DNA of 64,000 nucleotides from AWTP1-13 sp963797005 (GCA_963797005.1 CAWCOF010000011.1:1-64000), one strand, 5' to 3'. Counted from the stretch's first letter, positions 1 through 8,684 are shown. The notes: a model not told the origin generated them from the letters alone. Program-made: numbers and translations.

Positions 1-1181
1 TGGAACCCATGCTGAGCCAGCGTCACTGACAGATGATTCCCATGTGGCCGCAAATCAGTCAGGGTGCGGTCATGCGACGAGACGACATCTGCCTCTACGT
101 GAGCCCGGCGAACCGGTCGCGGCTCGAAGCGATCATCGCGGATCGCAACAGCTCGAGCAAGGCGGTCTGGCGCGCCGAGATCGTGCTGGCGACGGCCGAC
201 GGGCTCGGCACCAACGCGATCATGCGGCGCACCGGCAAGTCGAAGCCGTGCGTGTGGCGCTGGCAGGAGCGCTACATCGCGGAAGGCGTCGACGGGCTTC
301 TGCGCGACAAGACGCGGCCGCCGGGCAAGAAGCCGCTGTCGGCGGCGATCAAGCGCAAGGTGCTGGCCAAGACGGCGAGCCAGACGCCGCCGAATGCCAC
401 GCATTGGAGCGTGCGCACGATGGCGGCCGAGATGGGCATCAGCCACACCAGCGTGCAGCGCATCTGGGCCGAAGCCGGCCTCAAGCCGCATCTCGTGCGA
501 CCTTCAAGATCTCCAACGACCCGCAGTTCGAGGAGAAGGTCAGCGATGTCGTCGGCCTCTACATGAACCCGCCGGACCGGGCGCTGGTGCTGTGCGTCGA
601 CGAGAAGAGCCAGATCCAGGCGCTCGACCGCACGCAGCCGGGCCTGCCCTTGAAGAAGGGCCGCGCCGCGACCATGACGCACGACTACAAGCGCCACGGC
701 ACGACCACGCTGTTCGCCGCGCTCGACGTGAAGAGCGGCCTCGTCATCGGCGAATGCCAGCCGCGCCATCGCGCCAAGGAGTTCATCCGCTTCCTCAAGC
801 TGATCGACCGATCGTCGACAAGCACCTCGATCTCCACCTCGTGGTCGACAACTACGGGACGCACAAGACGCCTGCGGTGAAGGCCTGGCTCGCCAAGCAT
901 CCCCGCTTCCATCTGCACTTCACGCCGACCAGCGCGTCCTGGCTCAATCTCGTCGAGCGCTTCTTCGCCGAGATCACGAGGAAGCGCATCCGGCGCGGCA
1001 CCTTCACCAGCGTCGCCGACCTGCAAGCCGCCATCCAGGACTACCTGAGTGCCCACAACGCCAACCCCAAACCCTTCGTCTGGACCAAGACCGCCGACGT
1101 CATCCTCGAAAAAGAACGCCGCGCCCTCGATGCGCTCGAAGCTGTCAAAGGCGGGTATCAAGCGTCAGAGTCGGAACACTA
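1..1181 (+). mobile_element. IS630-family insertion sequence, right part
   Basis: The region holds an IS630-type transposase reading toward tolA. IS630/Tc1-mariner elements insert at TA, and a TA at 1180-1181, inside a CTAG, lies exactly where the transposase stop codon and the tolA stop codon meet. The inferred right terminus therefore ends at about 1179. Its terminal bases read inward as gtgttccgactctgac. I could not find the matching left inverted repeat in the first 60 bases, so the left end probably lies before the window. The boundary is inferred from gene content and the TA rule. Confidence 0.6.
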
Positions 1182-1182
1182 G
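33..1182 (+). pseudogene. IS630-family transposase, two frameshifts
   Basis: DDE transposase of the IS630 family. An N-terminal helix-turn-helix region (from about 72, MRRDDICLY) is followed by the catalytic core. The three reading frames join up: the first runs to about 499, the second carries the first Asp (LCVDEKSQ, near 598), and the third carries the second Asp (VVDNYGTHK, near 846) and the Glu (SWLNLVERFFAE, near 955). Each break is one missing base in a CG/CGC context (near 499 and 811), so restoring two bases gives a full-length product of about 383 residues. The catalytic residues survive, so this is either a recent decay or a consensus error. The stop TAG at 1180-1182 overlaps the convergent tolA stop. 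Confidence 0.85.
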
Positions 1183-2297
1183 AACATGTCGCGGGGATCG
1201 AAGTTGAGCACGATATCCTTCCAGATATCGTACTTGGCGGCGGGCAGCGGATAGGGCTCGCACTCGCGCACGGCGCGCAGCGCGCTGTCCTGCACGGCCA
1301 GGAAGTAGGCCGAGTTCTGCGGGTTCATGACCTCGGGGGCCGACGCAAGCCGGCCGTCCGCGTGGAAGCGCAGGCGGATCTTGACGTTGGTGTGCTGCGC
1401 CGACTCGCCGCCGCCGAGCACGTTCCACTTCGACTGCACGCAGGATTTGATGATCTGGCCGATGATGGCGATCTCGCTCGCCGAGATCCGCTGATCGCGG
1501 CCCTCGGGCGCCCCGAGCGCGGGGCCCTTGGCCTTGGTCGGCTCTTTCGGCGGCGCGGAGGGCGGAGGCGGCGCGCCCTTGTCGGGCACCTTGTTCAGCA
1601 GAGCTGCGATCTTCTCGGCATCGAATTGCTTCTTCTTGGCCTCGGCTTCCTTGCGCTTTCTTTCCTCCTCGCGCTTCTTCTTGCGCTCGGCGAGCTTCTT
1701 GCGCCGCTGCTCGTCGCGCTTCTTCTTGGCCTCGGCCTTCTTGCGCTGTTTTTCCTCTTCGAGCCGCTTCTTCTCCTCGGCCTTCTTCTCTTCCTCGGCC
1801 TTGCGCTTCTGTTCCGCTTTGCGCTCCTCTTCGGCCTTTCGCAGTTCGTCGGCCTTGCGCTCCTCCTCGAGCCGCTTCAGGGCCACCTCCGCCTTGTGCT
1901 CCTCCTCCTTGAGCAGCGCTGCCAGCTTCTTTTGCTCATCGAGCGAGGGAGCGGGAGGCGCAGAGGCGACTTTGGGCTTGGCCTTCGCAGCCTCCTTGGG
2001 CGGGGGCGGCTCTTCCGGCGGGGGCGGAGGTGGCGGCGGCGCGGCGGCCGCGGGCTTGGGCTTGGCCGCCAGCTTCTTGGCGGGCTCCGACTTCGGCGCC
2101 TCCTTGGGCTGGGCCTCGCGCTTTTTGGCCGTGCGCGAGCCCTGGCGGAGCCTGGTGAGATCGCTCTCGGTCACCAAGTCGACCACGACCGGGTCCGGCT
2201 CGGCCGCGCGAATCTCGCGCTGCGACTGGATGGTGAAAACGGCCCAAGCCAGGATCGCAACGTGCAGGAGGATCGAGCAGATGAGCCCCAGTCGCAC
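1179..2297 (-). CDS. tolA: TolA, Tol-Pal periplasm-spanning protein
   Basis: Links the TolQR inner-membrane motor to TolB/Pal at the outer membrane. It has a GTG start and a short cytoplasmic N-terminus with one membrane segment (about residues 4-21, LICSILLHVAILAWAVF). A Pro/Ala-rich stretch (about 65-115) follows. A long Lys/Glu/Ala/Arg coiled coil (about 120-235) is the stalk. The compact C-terminal domain starts near residue 285 and ends IVLNFDPRDMF. The gene lies 10 bp after tolR and is co-transcribed with it. tolB and pal should follow downstream, but an IS630 element abuts the stop codon. The coding frame is intact. Confidence 0.93.
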   Translation of the reverse strand: MRLGLICSILLHVAILAWAVFTIQSQREIRAAEPDPVVVDLVTESDLTRLRQGSRTAKKREAQPKEAPKSEPAKKLAAKPKPAAAAPPPPPPPPEEPPPPKEAAKAKPKVASAPPAPSLDEQKKLAALLKEEEHKAEVALKRLEEERKADELRKAEEERKAEQKRKAEEEKKAEEKKRLEEEKQRKKAEAKKKRDEQRRKKLAERKKKREEERKRKEAEAKKKQFDAEKIAALLNKVPDKGAPPPPSAPPKEPTKAKGPALGAPEGRDQRISASEIAIIGQIIKSCVQSKWNVLGGGESAQHTNVKIRLRFHADGRLASAPEVMNPQNSAYFLAVQDSALRAVRECEPYPLPAAKYDIWKDIVLNFDPRDMF

Positions 2298-2307
2298 GCA
2301 ATCGGCC

Positions 2308-2754
2308 TTATTTGTCTCCAGCGGTTACCAATCCGATTCTGTGGAAGCCGCCAGCCCTGATGTGGTCCATCAGCCGCGTAACCTGTTGGTAGTCGGCGCC
2401 TTTGGAGCCGCGAAAGAAGATTTGCTGGCTTGCGCCCTGTTTGGCGATCGCGCGCAGCCTGGGGACCAGCTCGTCGAACGCGACCTCGGTTTCCTGGATG
2501 TAGATCTTGCCGTCGCCGTTGACGCTGATCACCAGCGGCTCCTTGGCCGCCTGCAGCTGCTCGCCCTTGGTCTCGGGCAGCTCGATGGGCACGCCGACCG
2601 TGAGCAGCGGCGCCGTCACCATGAAGACGATGAGCAGCACCAGCATCACGTCGACGAACGGCGTGACGTTGATCTCGTGCATGGGCACATGACGCCGGGC
2701 GCGGCTGCGGCGGCCGCCGCCGGGCCGGGCTGGGGATCGGAGGCTAGCGGCCAC
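2308..2754 (-). CDS. tolR: TolR, ExbD/TolR-family motor subunit
   Basis: Inner-membrane partner of TolQ that uses proton motive force to drive TolA. The 148-residue product has an Arg-rich N-terminus, then the family signature EINVTPFVDVMLVLLIVF, where the Asp of the membrane helix is the proton-carrying residue. A periplasmic ExbD-like domain follows. GTG start. An upstream gap of about 165 bp to tolQ is filled by a long imperfect palindrome; tolQ and tolR are usually almost contiguous. Confidence 0.94.
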   Translation of the reverse strand: MAASLRSPARPGGGRRSRARRHVPMHEINVTPFVDVMLVLLIVFMVTAPLLTVGVPIELPETKGEQLQAAKEPLVISVNGDGKIYIQETEVAFDELVPRLRAIAKQGASQQIFFRGSKGADYQQVTRLMDHIRAGGFHRIGLVTAGDK

Positions 2755-2773
2755 GGGCGCAATCCTCGCTGCG

Positions 2774-2895
2774 TGTCATCCCGGCAATTTCGCAGCAGCG
2801 AGAGATCCGGGACCCAGGAGCGGCGAGGTCGCCCGGACAGACATCGTGGCCCTGGGTCCCGGCTCTTCGCGCTGCGCGCTACGGCCGGGATGACA
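2774..2895. repeat. Long imperfect palindrome between tolQ and tolR
   Basis: The left arm begins tgtcatcccggc and the right arm ends gccgggatgaca. A second inner pair (gggacccagg / cctgggtccc) also pairs. The whole 120-bp stretch could fold into a branched hairpin in the tolQR mRNA. It looks like one of the dispersed intergenic palindromes of alphaproteobacteria and is non-coding. Confidence 0.75.
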
Positions 2896-2920
2896 GAAAC
2901 AGTTGCATCTGCGCGCCGCA

Positions 2921-3625
2921 TCACGTCCTCACGTCGATCTGGCGCGAGACGATGGCCGAGAACTCGTCGGCGAAGGCCTCCAGCCGCTGCGACAGCCGCG
3001 AGGAGTCGGCGGCGAACTTGTTGTAGAAGATGACGGCGGGGATGGCGGCGAGCAGGCCGAGCGCGGTGGCAAACAGCGCTTCCGCGATGCCGGGCGCCAC
3101 CACGGCGAGGTTGGTGTTCTTGGAGATGGCGATCGCCTGGAAGCTCGTCATGATGCCCCACACCGTGCCGAAGAGGCCCACGAAGGGCGCGGTCGAGCCG
3201 ACGGTGGCGAGGAACAGCAGGCGGCGGTCGAGCTGCTCCATCTCGCGGCTGATGGTGACGTCCATCACCTTCTCGACGCGCAGCTGGATGCCGCCCATGG
3301 CGCGGATGTTGCCTTCCACCGAGCGCTTCCACTCGTGCATGGCGGCGACGAACAGCGAGGCCATGGAGAACGTGCGCCCGCGCGAGATGGCGGCGTAGAG
3401 CTCCTCCAGCGACTGGCCCGACCAGAACAGCTGCTCGAAGCGGTCGGCCTCGCGCCGGGCGCGGCGAAAAGCGAACAGCTTCTCGATGATGATGGCCCAG
3501 GCCCACACCGAGGCGACGAGAAGCCCGAGCATGACGATCTTGACGACCGGATGCGCCGTCAAAAACAGCTCCACGAAGGAGAAGCCGGCGGAGGTGGCCG
3601 GCTTGATCTGCTCGAGCGGGTTCAT
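2921..3625 (-). CDS. tolQ: TolQ, MotA/TolQ/ExbB proton-channel subunit
   Basis: Polytopic inner-membrane subunit of the Tol motor, 234 residues, typical for the family. One membrane helix is near residues 25-48 (VVKIVMLGLLVASVWAWAII). Two more are in the C-terminal half, around FLATVGSTAPFVGLFGTVWG and APGIAEALFATALGLLAAI, which contain the conserved channel residues. First gene of the tolQRA run in view. Upstream (beyond 3625) is a stretch without genes and then a toxin-antitoxin pair on the other strand, so ybgC is not immediately upstream as is usual. Confidence 0.95.
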   Translation of the reverse strand: MNPLEQIKPATSAGFSFVELFLTAHPVVKIVMLGLLVASVWAWAIIIEKLFAFRRARREADRFEQLFWSGQSLEELYAAISRGRTFSMASLFVAAMHEWKRSVEGNIRAMGGIQLRVEKVMDVTISREMEQLDRRLLFLATVGSTAPFVGLFGTVWGIMTSFQAIAISKNTNLAVVAPGIAEALFATALGLLAAIPAVIFYNKFAADSSRLSQRLEAFADEFSAIVSRQIDVRT

Positions 3626-3909
3626 GGCGTCGGTCCTAGGATCAAACGGCCGTCAGGACGGGAAGACGGGCGCGAAACCAGCCGGGCGGGACGAAAGAGG
3701 CAACCGCCACCGGCTTGCCGCCGTGCGCATCGAGCGCGCCCCGCTTTGCCTCTCCTGGTACCCGTTTCCGGCCTTCCGGACCAGGGGCATACTGCGGTGC
3801 AATGAGGCGGCATTGGGGCTCGGGCGCGCATGATTTCCGGGATGAAAGCGGCTCAATTCCCGGTGCTGTCGGGATGGTTGCGGGCGAGCATTGTGCTACA
3901 TTGTGGCTC
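3626..3909. other. Gene-free spacer before tolQ
   Basis: About 285 bp between the divergent tolQ and the toxin-antitoxin operon. It must contain both promoters, but I see no convincing sigma-70 pair, no protein with recognisable features and no strong hairpin. Short frames here look like chance frames in GC-rich DNA. Confidence 0.5.
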
Positions 3910-3923
3910 AAGGAGACATGACC

Positions 3924-4184
3924 ATGGCCAATACTGTCGTACGTGCCCGCATCGACGAGCAAACCAGGGACGAGGCAGCCGCGGTGCTGGCAGCGATGGG
4001 CCTGACCGTGTCCGATGCCTTTCGGCTCATGCTGATACGCATCGCCAGGGAGAAGGCGCTCCCCTTCGAGCCGCTGATCCCCAACGCCCGGACCATCGCA
4101 GCGATCAAGGAAGCGCGGCGCGGCAGGCTCAAGCGCTACCCGAACAGCAAGGCCCTCCTGAAGTCCCTCAATGCGGACGATTGA
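3924..4184 (+). CDS. RelB/DinJ-family antitoxin
   Basis: Antitoxin of a type II toxin-antitoxin module. The N-terminal ribbon-helix-helix part (VVRARIDEQTRDEAAAVL..MGLTVSDAFRLML) is followed by the family motif REKALPFEP. The start at 3924 is chosen because the Shine-Dalgarno aaggag (3910-3915) lies 8 bp before it; the in-frame ATG at 3918 would leave only 2 bp. The product is 86 residues, usual for DinJ. The gene overlaps the toxin by 14 bp, so the two are translationally coupled. The RHH protein probably represses its own promoter with the toxin (family knowledge). Confidence 0.88.
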   Translation: MANTVVRARIDEQTRDEAAAVLAAMGLTVSDAFRLMLIRIAREKALPFEPLIPNARTIAAIKEARRGRLKRYPNSKALLKSLNADD

Positions 4185-4452
4185 GCCAACCACTCGCTTT
4201 CGCCGCGACTTCAAGCGCGAGAAAAAAGGATCGCACGGCAACCGCCTCGATGCCATGCTCGCGCAAGTCATCGACATGCTCGCAGCCGACACGCCGCTGC
4301 CGCCCCGCTTTCGCGATCACCCGCTGAGCGGCGCCTGGGACGACTGCCGCGACTGCCACATCCGCCCCGATCTGGTGCTCATCTATCGCAAGCCCGACGC
4401 GGATACGCTGCAACTCGTGCGGCTCGGCTCGCATGGCGAGCTTGGGCTCTGA
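4171..4452 (+). CDS. YafQ-family mRNA interferase toxin
   Basis: Ribosome-dependent endoribonuclease toxin of the RelE/YafQ superfamily, 93 residues. The YafQ signature is complete: the His of RDHPLSG, the CHIRPDLVLIYR stretch with catalytic His and Asp, and the C-terminal LVRLGSHGEL with the final His. All expected active-site residues are present, so it is probably functional. It overlaps the antitoxin by 14 bp. The pair lies between tolQ and ybgC, an unusual position that suggests insertion into an older tol neighbourhood. Confidence 0.9.
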   Translation: MRTIEPTTRFRRDFKREKKGSHGNRLDAMLAQVIDMLAADTPLPPRFRDHPLSGAWDDCRDCHIRPDLVLIYRKPDADTLQLVRLGSHGELGL

Positions 4453-4606
4453 GCACGGCCGCAGGCGGCCGGATCGAGCAGCGCTGATCCAACGTTGAGT
4501 TGCATTGGCGCGGGGCTTTCTTCATGCAATTTCAAGGTTGATTTCACGCCGGGCTGAACGTGGCCATGGGTTTGCAGTTATGGGCATAGTTGAATGGAGG
4601 TGTCTC

Positions 4607-4852
4607 ATGTCGGCTCAATCCACCGCCATAGCGCTTCGCCCATCGAGGGCGGCCGTCGCCGCCCGTTACGAATTGAGCGAAGGGATGCGGTTCGACCGCT
4701 GGATCGGCGAGATCGAGGACCACATCGGCGACCTCGAAAGCCACATCCGCGAGCTGTCGCTCGAAGGCGAGGACATCGCCGCGGAGAGCTTCAACTTGAG
4801 CAAGCTGGAGCTGCTGCTCGAGATCGCGCGCGAGGCCAAGGCGCGCGTGTGA
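4607..4852 (+). CDS. Small conserved-looking hypothetical protein
   Basis: An 81-residue acidic, mainly helical protein. It has a good Shine-Dalgarno (ggagg, 4596-4600) 6 bp before the ATG. The core RYELSEGMRFDRWIGEIEDHIGDLESHIRELS.. looks like an amphipathic helical pair; no catalytic motif or membrane segment is visible. It stands alone between the toxin gene and the convergent thioesterase. Function unknown. Confidence 0.65.
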   Translation: MSAQSTAIALRPSRAAVAARYELSEGMRFDRWIGEIEDHIGDLESHIRELSLEGEDIAAESFNLSKLELLLEIAREAKARV

Positions 4853-4897
4853 ACGAGGCGGGCGTCGCAAAACATTCGCCGCTGGGATTCGAAAACA

Positions 4898-5305
4898 TCA
4901 GGACTTCGGCAGGACCATCTGCGTCTGGGTGACGACGGCGCAGAGCTTGCCGGCCTCGTTGCGGATCATGGTCTGCCACACCTGCGTGGTCTTGCCCCGG
5001 TGCAGCGGCGTCGCCTCGGCGGTGATGGTCGTGTCGACCGGCGCGGCGCCGAGGAAGTTGGTCTTCGATTCGATCGTGGTGGTGCGCGTGTCGGGGGGCA
5101 GGTTCATCACCGTGCCGACGGCACCGATGGTGTCGGCGAACGCCATGTAGGCGCCGCCGTGACACACGCCGCCGGCGGTGCACAGATCGGGTCGCACGCG
5201 CATGCTGGCGAGGACCCTGTCCTGCGTCGCCTCCTTGATCTCGACGCCCATCAGGCCCGGGAACAGCGGCTCGAACAGCTTCTGCATGTCAGCGGCGGTC
5301 GGCAT
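4898..5305 (-). CDS. PaaI-type hotdog-fold thioesterase
   Basis: Probable acyl-CoA thioesterase of the PaaI/YdiI hotdog group, 135 residues. The characteristic stretch GGVCHGGAYMAFADTIGAVG holds the conserved His-Gly-Gly and the Asp in the central helix. The start at 5305 is supported by a strong aggaggag just upstream; an upstream extension of the frame runs through a palindromic repeat and is not credible. Physiological substrate unknown. Confidence 0.85.
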   Translation of the reverse strand: MPTAADMQKLFEPLFPGLMGVEIKEATQDRVLASMRVRPDLCTAGGVCHGGAYMAFADTIGAVGTVMNLPPDTRTTTIESKTNFLGAAPVDTTITAEATPLHRGKTTQVWQTMIRNEAGKLCAVVTQTQMVLPKS

Positions 5306-5310
5306 GTATC

Positions 5311-5383
5311 TCCTCCTCTCCCGCGCTCGTGACCCTCTCCGCGCACTCGGTAGCGCAGGGGAGAGGGCCGGGGTGAGGGGCAG
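5311..5383. repeat. Half copy of the CCCTCTCCCC/GGGGAGAGGG composite palindrome
   Basis: Left-arm half of the dispersed element described at 32772, 33872, 51972 and 53802: a ctctccc...ggggagaggg hairpin followed by cggggtgaggggcag. The second hairpin is missing. It sits directly upstream of the thioesterase ribosome-binding site. Confidence 0.7.
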
Positions 5384-5462
5384 AAGCTCGCTCGACGTTG
5401 GCGCATGCATCGCCCCTGGCCCTGGCCCTCTCCGGATATTACAGCTGGCGCGAAATCCGGGA

Positions 5463-5960
5463 TCAGGCAGTATGCCTATGGCGCCCCGGATCCTGCAAGG
5501 CGTCGCGGATGGCGGCGGTGAGGCGGAGCGGCTTGCCGGAAGCGGAGATCAGCACGACCATGACCTCGGCGGTAAAGATCTCCACGCCGCCGCGGCAGAC
5601 GCGCTGGTCGAGGGTGAGGGTCGCCGCCGTCACGGCCTTGGCGCGCGTCACCACCTCCAGCACCTCGTCGATGCGCGCGGGCTTCAGGAACTCGAGCGCC
5701 ATGCGGCGCACGACGAAGGCGGCGGGCTCGTTGCCCTGAGCGCCGGCGATCAGCGCGCGGTGGTCGTTGCCCAGCAGCCGCAGAAAATCGGAGCGGCCGC
5801 GCTCGCACCAGCGCAGATAGGTGGCGTGATAGACGAGGCCGGAGAAGTCCGTGTCCTCGAAATAGACGCGCACGGGCAGGACGTGGCGGCGGCCACCGGC
5901 GTCGGCAACGATGCGGCCGGCGAGGTCGGGCCAGCCGGCGGCTGGATCAGGCGGTGACAT
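5463..5960 (-). CDS. ybgC: YbgC, Tol-Pal-associated acyl-CoA thioesterase
   Basis: Hotdog-fold thioesterase of the 4-hydroxybenzoyl-CoA thioesterase/YbgC group. The family signature is clear near residue 35: YFEDTDFSGLVYHATYLRW, with the catalytic Asp. The 165 residues include about 25 extra N-terminal residues. Its start overlaps the end of the upstream metallophosphoesterase by 14 bp. In many proteobacteria ybgC directly precedes tolQ; here a thioesterase, a small gene and a toxin-antitoxin module intervene. It may act on phospholipid-derived acyl-CoA (family knowledge). Confidence 0.92.
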   Translation of the reverse strand: MSPPDPAAGWPDLAGRIVADAGGRRHVLPVRVYFEDTDFSGLVYHATYLRWCERGRSDFLRLLGNDHRALIAGAQGNEPAAFVVRRMALEFLKPARIDEVLEVVTRAKAVTAATLTLDQRVCRGGVEIFTAEVMVVLISASGKPLRLTAAIRDALQDPGRHRHTA

Positions 5961-6862
5961 TGACCATGACGATTTCCGGCGGGCAGCCGAGGCGCACGGG
6001 CAGGATCGAGCAGCCGAGCCCGCCCGAGACGACCAGGTGGCGGTCGTTCTCGTTGATATGCCCGTAGGCGAAGCGGTTGCCGAAGCGCGAGGGCACCATC
6101 GGCGAATAGCCGAAGAGGCGCACCTGGCCGCCGTGCGTGTGGCCGGAAAGCGTGAGGGAGACGCGCGCTGGCACGCGCGGGAAGATGTCGGGCTCGTGCG
6201 CGAGCAGGATGACGGGTGCGGCGTCGCGCACCTTGGCGAGCGTGCCGTCGAGATCGTCGACGCCCCTGAACTTGCGCCACGCGCGCTTGCGCCGTCCGGT
6301 GATGAAGGCGAGCTGGTCGCCCAGGCCCGCGAGCCAGAACGGCTTGCCGTTCTTCACGAGGCGCACGACGTCGTTCTCGTAGACGGGAATGCCGACCTTC
6401 TCGAGCATGCGCCGGCCGATCACGGGACCCTTGCGGGTGCGCTGCGCGGCAAGGTCATCCCACCAGTCGTGGTTGCCGAGGATCGAATGCACGCCGAGCG
6501 GGGCCTTGAGCCTGCCGAGCGCGGCGGACCAGGCCTCGGGGGCTATTTTGCGCGTCTTGAACTTGTGGCTTGCGGCGAAGTCGCCGAGCAGCACGATGAT
6601 GTCGGGCGACTGCGCGTTCGTCTCATCGACGATCGTCTCGATGCGCTCCAGCGGCATGGCGGGCCCGCCCGCGTGCAGGTCGGCGATGACGCCGATCGAC
6701 AGCTTGAGGTCGCGCGGCCAGCCGGAGGGCGTGACGTGATAGCGCGTCACCTCGAGCCGGTGGCTCGCCTCCACGGCAAAGCCATAGGTCGGCAGGCCGA
6801 CCAACCCGGCACTCGACAGACCTACAGATTGCAGGAATCTGACGACGGGAAATTCTGTTCAA
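5947..6862 (-). CDS. Exported metallophosphoesterase with frameshift in its Tat signal
   Basis: Calcineurin-like metallophosphoesterase of the YkuE/YaeI type. All metal-binding blocks are present: IADLHAG, LLGDFAASH, GNHDWWDD, AHEPD and GHTHGGQ. In the main frame the first usable start is a TTG at 6804, in the middle of a hydrophobic run. One extra base near 6838 separates it from an upstream TTG at 6862. Removing that base gives MNRISRRQFLQSVGLSSAG, a textbook twin-arginine signal (SRRxFL). The native protein is therefore probably exported by Tat, and the present sequence carries a 1-bp insertion or a consensus error. The 3' end overlaps ybgC by 14 bp. Confidence 0.85.
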
Positions 6863-7005
6863 CGGTTCCCAGTCCCCCAGACCATCGACGTCCCTCTTCG
6901 CCCGGCGCCGCTTCTTGTGGCGACAATCGCGGCGAAACTTGGGACGAGAGCACCTGAATTCAAGCGCCCCCAGCGTTCCCCCGGCCATTCTTTAGGCTAT
7001 AGCCG

Positions 7006-8094
7006 TTAACCGGCCCCTGCCTGGCCGCCGCCCTCTTCGTCCCCCGGCGACTCGTCGAAAAGGCCGGTCTGGGGTGTGGACGAGCGCGATGGGCCGGTCA
7101 AGCCCAGATGCTTGTAGGCGCGCAAGGTGAGCACGCGCCCGCGCGGGGTGCGGCTGATGAAGCCCTGCTGCAGCAGGAAGGGCTCGACGATCTCCTCCAG
7201 CGCGTCGCGGGGCTCGGAAAGGGCCGCCGAGAGCGTCTCGATGCCGACCGGGCCGCCGTCGTAGTTGCGGGCGATGCAGGTGAGGTAGCGGTGGTCGAGC
7301 GCGTCGAGGCCTTCGCTGTCGACCTCGAGCTGCTTCAGCGCGCCGTCGGCGACCTCGGCTGTTACGACCTTGGCACCGTTGACCGCGGCGAAGTCACGCA
7401 CGCGGCGCAGCAGGCGGCCGGCGATGCGGGGCGTGCCGCGCGAGCGCCGCGCGATCTCGGCCGCACCATCGGGGCTGATCGCCACCTTGAGCACGCCGGC
7501 GCCGCGGGCAACGATCGTCTCGAGCTCGGCGTGGGTGTAGAAGTTGAGTCGCACCGGGATGCCGAAGCGGTCGCGCAGCGGCGTGGTGAGAAGGCCCGTG
7601 CGCGTGGTGGCGCCGATCAAGGTGAAGCGGGCGAGGTCTATCCTGACCGAGCGCGCCGCCGGCCCTTCGCCGATGATGAGATCGAGCTGGTAGTCCTCCA
7701 TCGCCGGATAGAGGATCTCCTCCACCGCGGGGTTGAGGCGGTGGATCTCGTCGATGAAGATGACGTCGCGGTCTTCCAGGTTGGTGAGCAGCGCGGCGAG
7801 GTCGCCGGCCTTGGAGATGACGGGGCCGGAGGTGGCGCGGAAGCCGACGCCGAGCTCGCGCGCCATGATCTGGGCCAAGGTCGTCTTGCCGAGGCCGGGG
7901 GGGCCGGCAAACAGCACGTGGTCGAGCGCATCGCCGCGGGCTTTGGCCGCCTCGATGAACACCTTGAGGTTGGAGCGGGCCTGCTCCTGGCCGATGAACT
8001 CGCGCAGATATTGCGGGCGCAAGGACGCCTCGGCCGTCTCCGCGGGATCGGCCTGCCGCTTGGCGCCGGAAACGAGGCGGGGGTCGCCGGTCAT
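7006..8094 (-). CDS. ruvB: RuvB, Holliday junction branch-migration helicase
   Basis: AAA+ motor of the RuvABC resolvasome. The 362-residue product shows Walker A GPPGLGKT (about 64-71), Walker B VIFIDEIHR, sensor 1 IGATTR and the C-terminal winged-helix region with LLQQGFISRTPRGR. A short acidic tail rich in Gly/Glu follows. ruvA and ruvC are not in the window; the gene stands first in a minus-strand run toward ybgC, as in many alphaproteobacteria. Confidence 0.97.
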   Translation of the reverse strand: MTGDPRLVSGAKRQADPAETAEASLRPQYLREFIGQEQARSNLKVFIEAAKARGDALDHVLFAGPPGLGKTTLAQIMARELGVGFRATSGPVISKAGDLAALLTNLEDRDVIFIDEIHRLNPAVEEILYPAMEDYQLDLIIGEGPAARSVRIDLARFTLIGATTRTGLLTTPLRDRFGIPVRLNFYTHAELETIVARGAGVLKVAISPDGAAEIARRSRGTPRIAGRLLRRVRDFAAVNGAKVVTAEVADGALKQLEVDSEGLDALDHRYLTCIARNYDGGPVGIETLSAALSEPRDALEEIVEPFLLQQGFISRTPRGRVLTLRAYKHLGLTGPSRSSTPQTGLFDESPGDEEGGGQAGAG

Positions 8095-8353
8095 GGTTTG
8101 TTCTGATGCGCGTATTTGCGGCGGGCGTCAAGAATGCGCACGCCATGCCGCGCAGGCGAGGGCCTTGGGGCGCCTGGCGGCGGATAAGCCTCGGGCGGAA
8201 ACGCTGCGAGGCCGAACGTGCCGGCACGCTCTGGCAACACCGGCGATCCGTAAAAACTGCAATCTCATCCATGACTTGCCGGCCCTCTTCGCCTCTGGTT
8301 CAGTGGCGGGCTGGCCCGAGCCTGGGGCCGCAAGAGGACACCGGAGGAAACAG

Positions 8354-8684
8354 ATGTTTTGGAAAATGGCGCTCGCCGCACTCTGTCGTGGCGGCAGCAA
8401 CGGCGATGGCGCCCGGTGGCGCATCCGCCATCTCGCCGGGCGGGCCGACGACGGCGGGACAGGCCGACGGCCCTATCCTGCGCGTGAAAGACGACGATGA
8501 TGACAGGCGGCGCCGGCGGCATCGCCATCGTCGCCACCACGACGATGACGACGACAAAGGGGCCGGCATCGGCGGCGTCATCCTCGGCCTCGCCTACTGC
8601 ACCATCCAGCAGCAGCAGTGCGCGGACAAGTACGACGAGGACACGCCCGAGTTCGACTATTGCGTGGAGCGGCGCGGCTGCTGA
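8354..8684 (+). CDS. Small exported Cys-rich, Asp/Arg/His-rich protein (frameshift in signal peptide)
   Basis: An excellent Shine-Dalgarno (ggaggaaac) precedes the ATG at 8354. The frame starts MFWKMALAAL and is broken near 8384. Removing one T continues it as VVAAATAMAPGGASA, a standard Sec signal peptide with an A-x-A cleavage site. The mature part has an Asp run, an Arg/His run and a further Asp run, a short hydrophobic stretch (GIGGVILGLAYC), then a C-x6-C-x13-C-x5-C tail. That spacing is identical in the next gene (8910), so the two are paralogues. Function unknown; metal binding or a disulfide-stabilised envelope role is a guess. Confidence 0.7.

Noticed and set aside
5306..5410. N-terminal extension of the PaaI-type thioesterase
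   Set aside because: It reads through the half palindrome; the ATG at 5305 has a strong ribosome-binding site.
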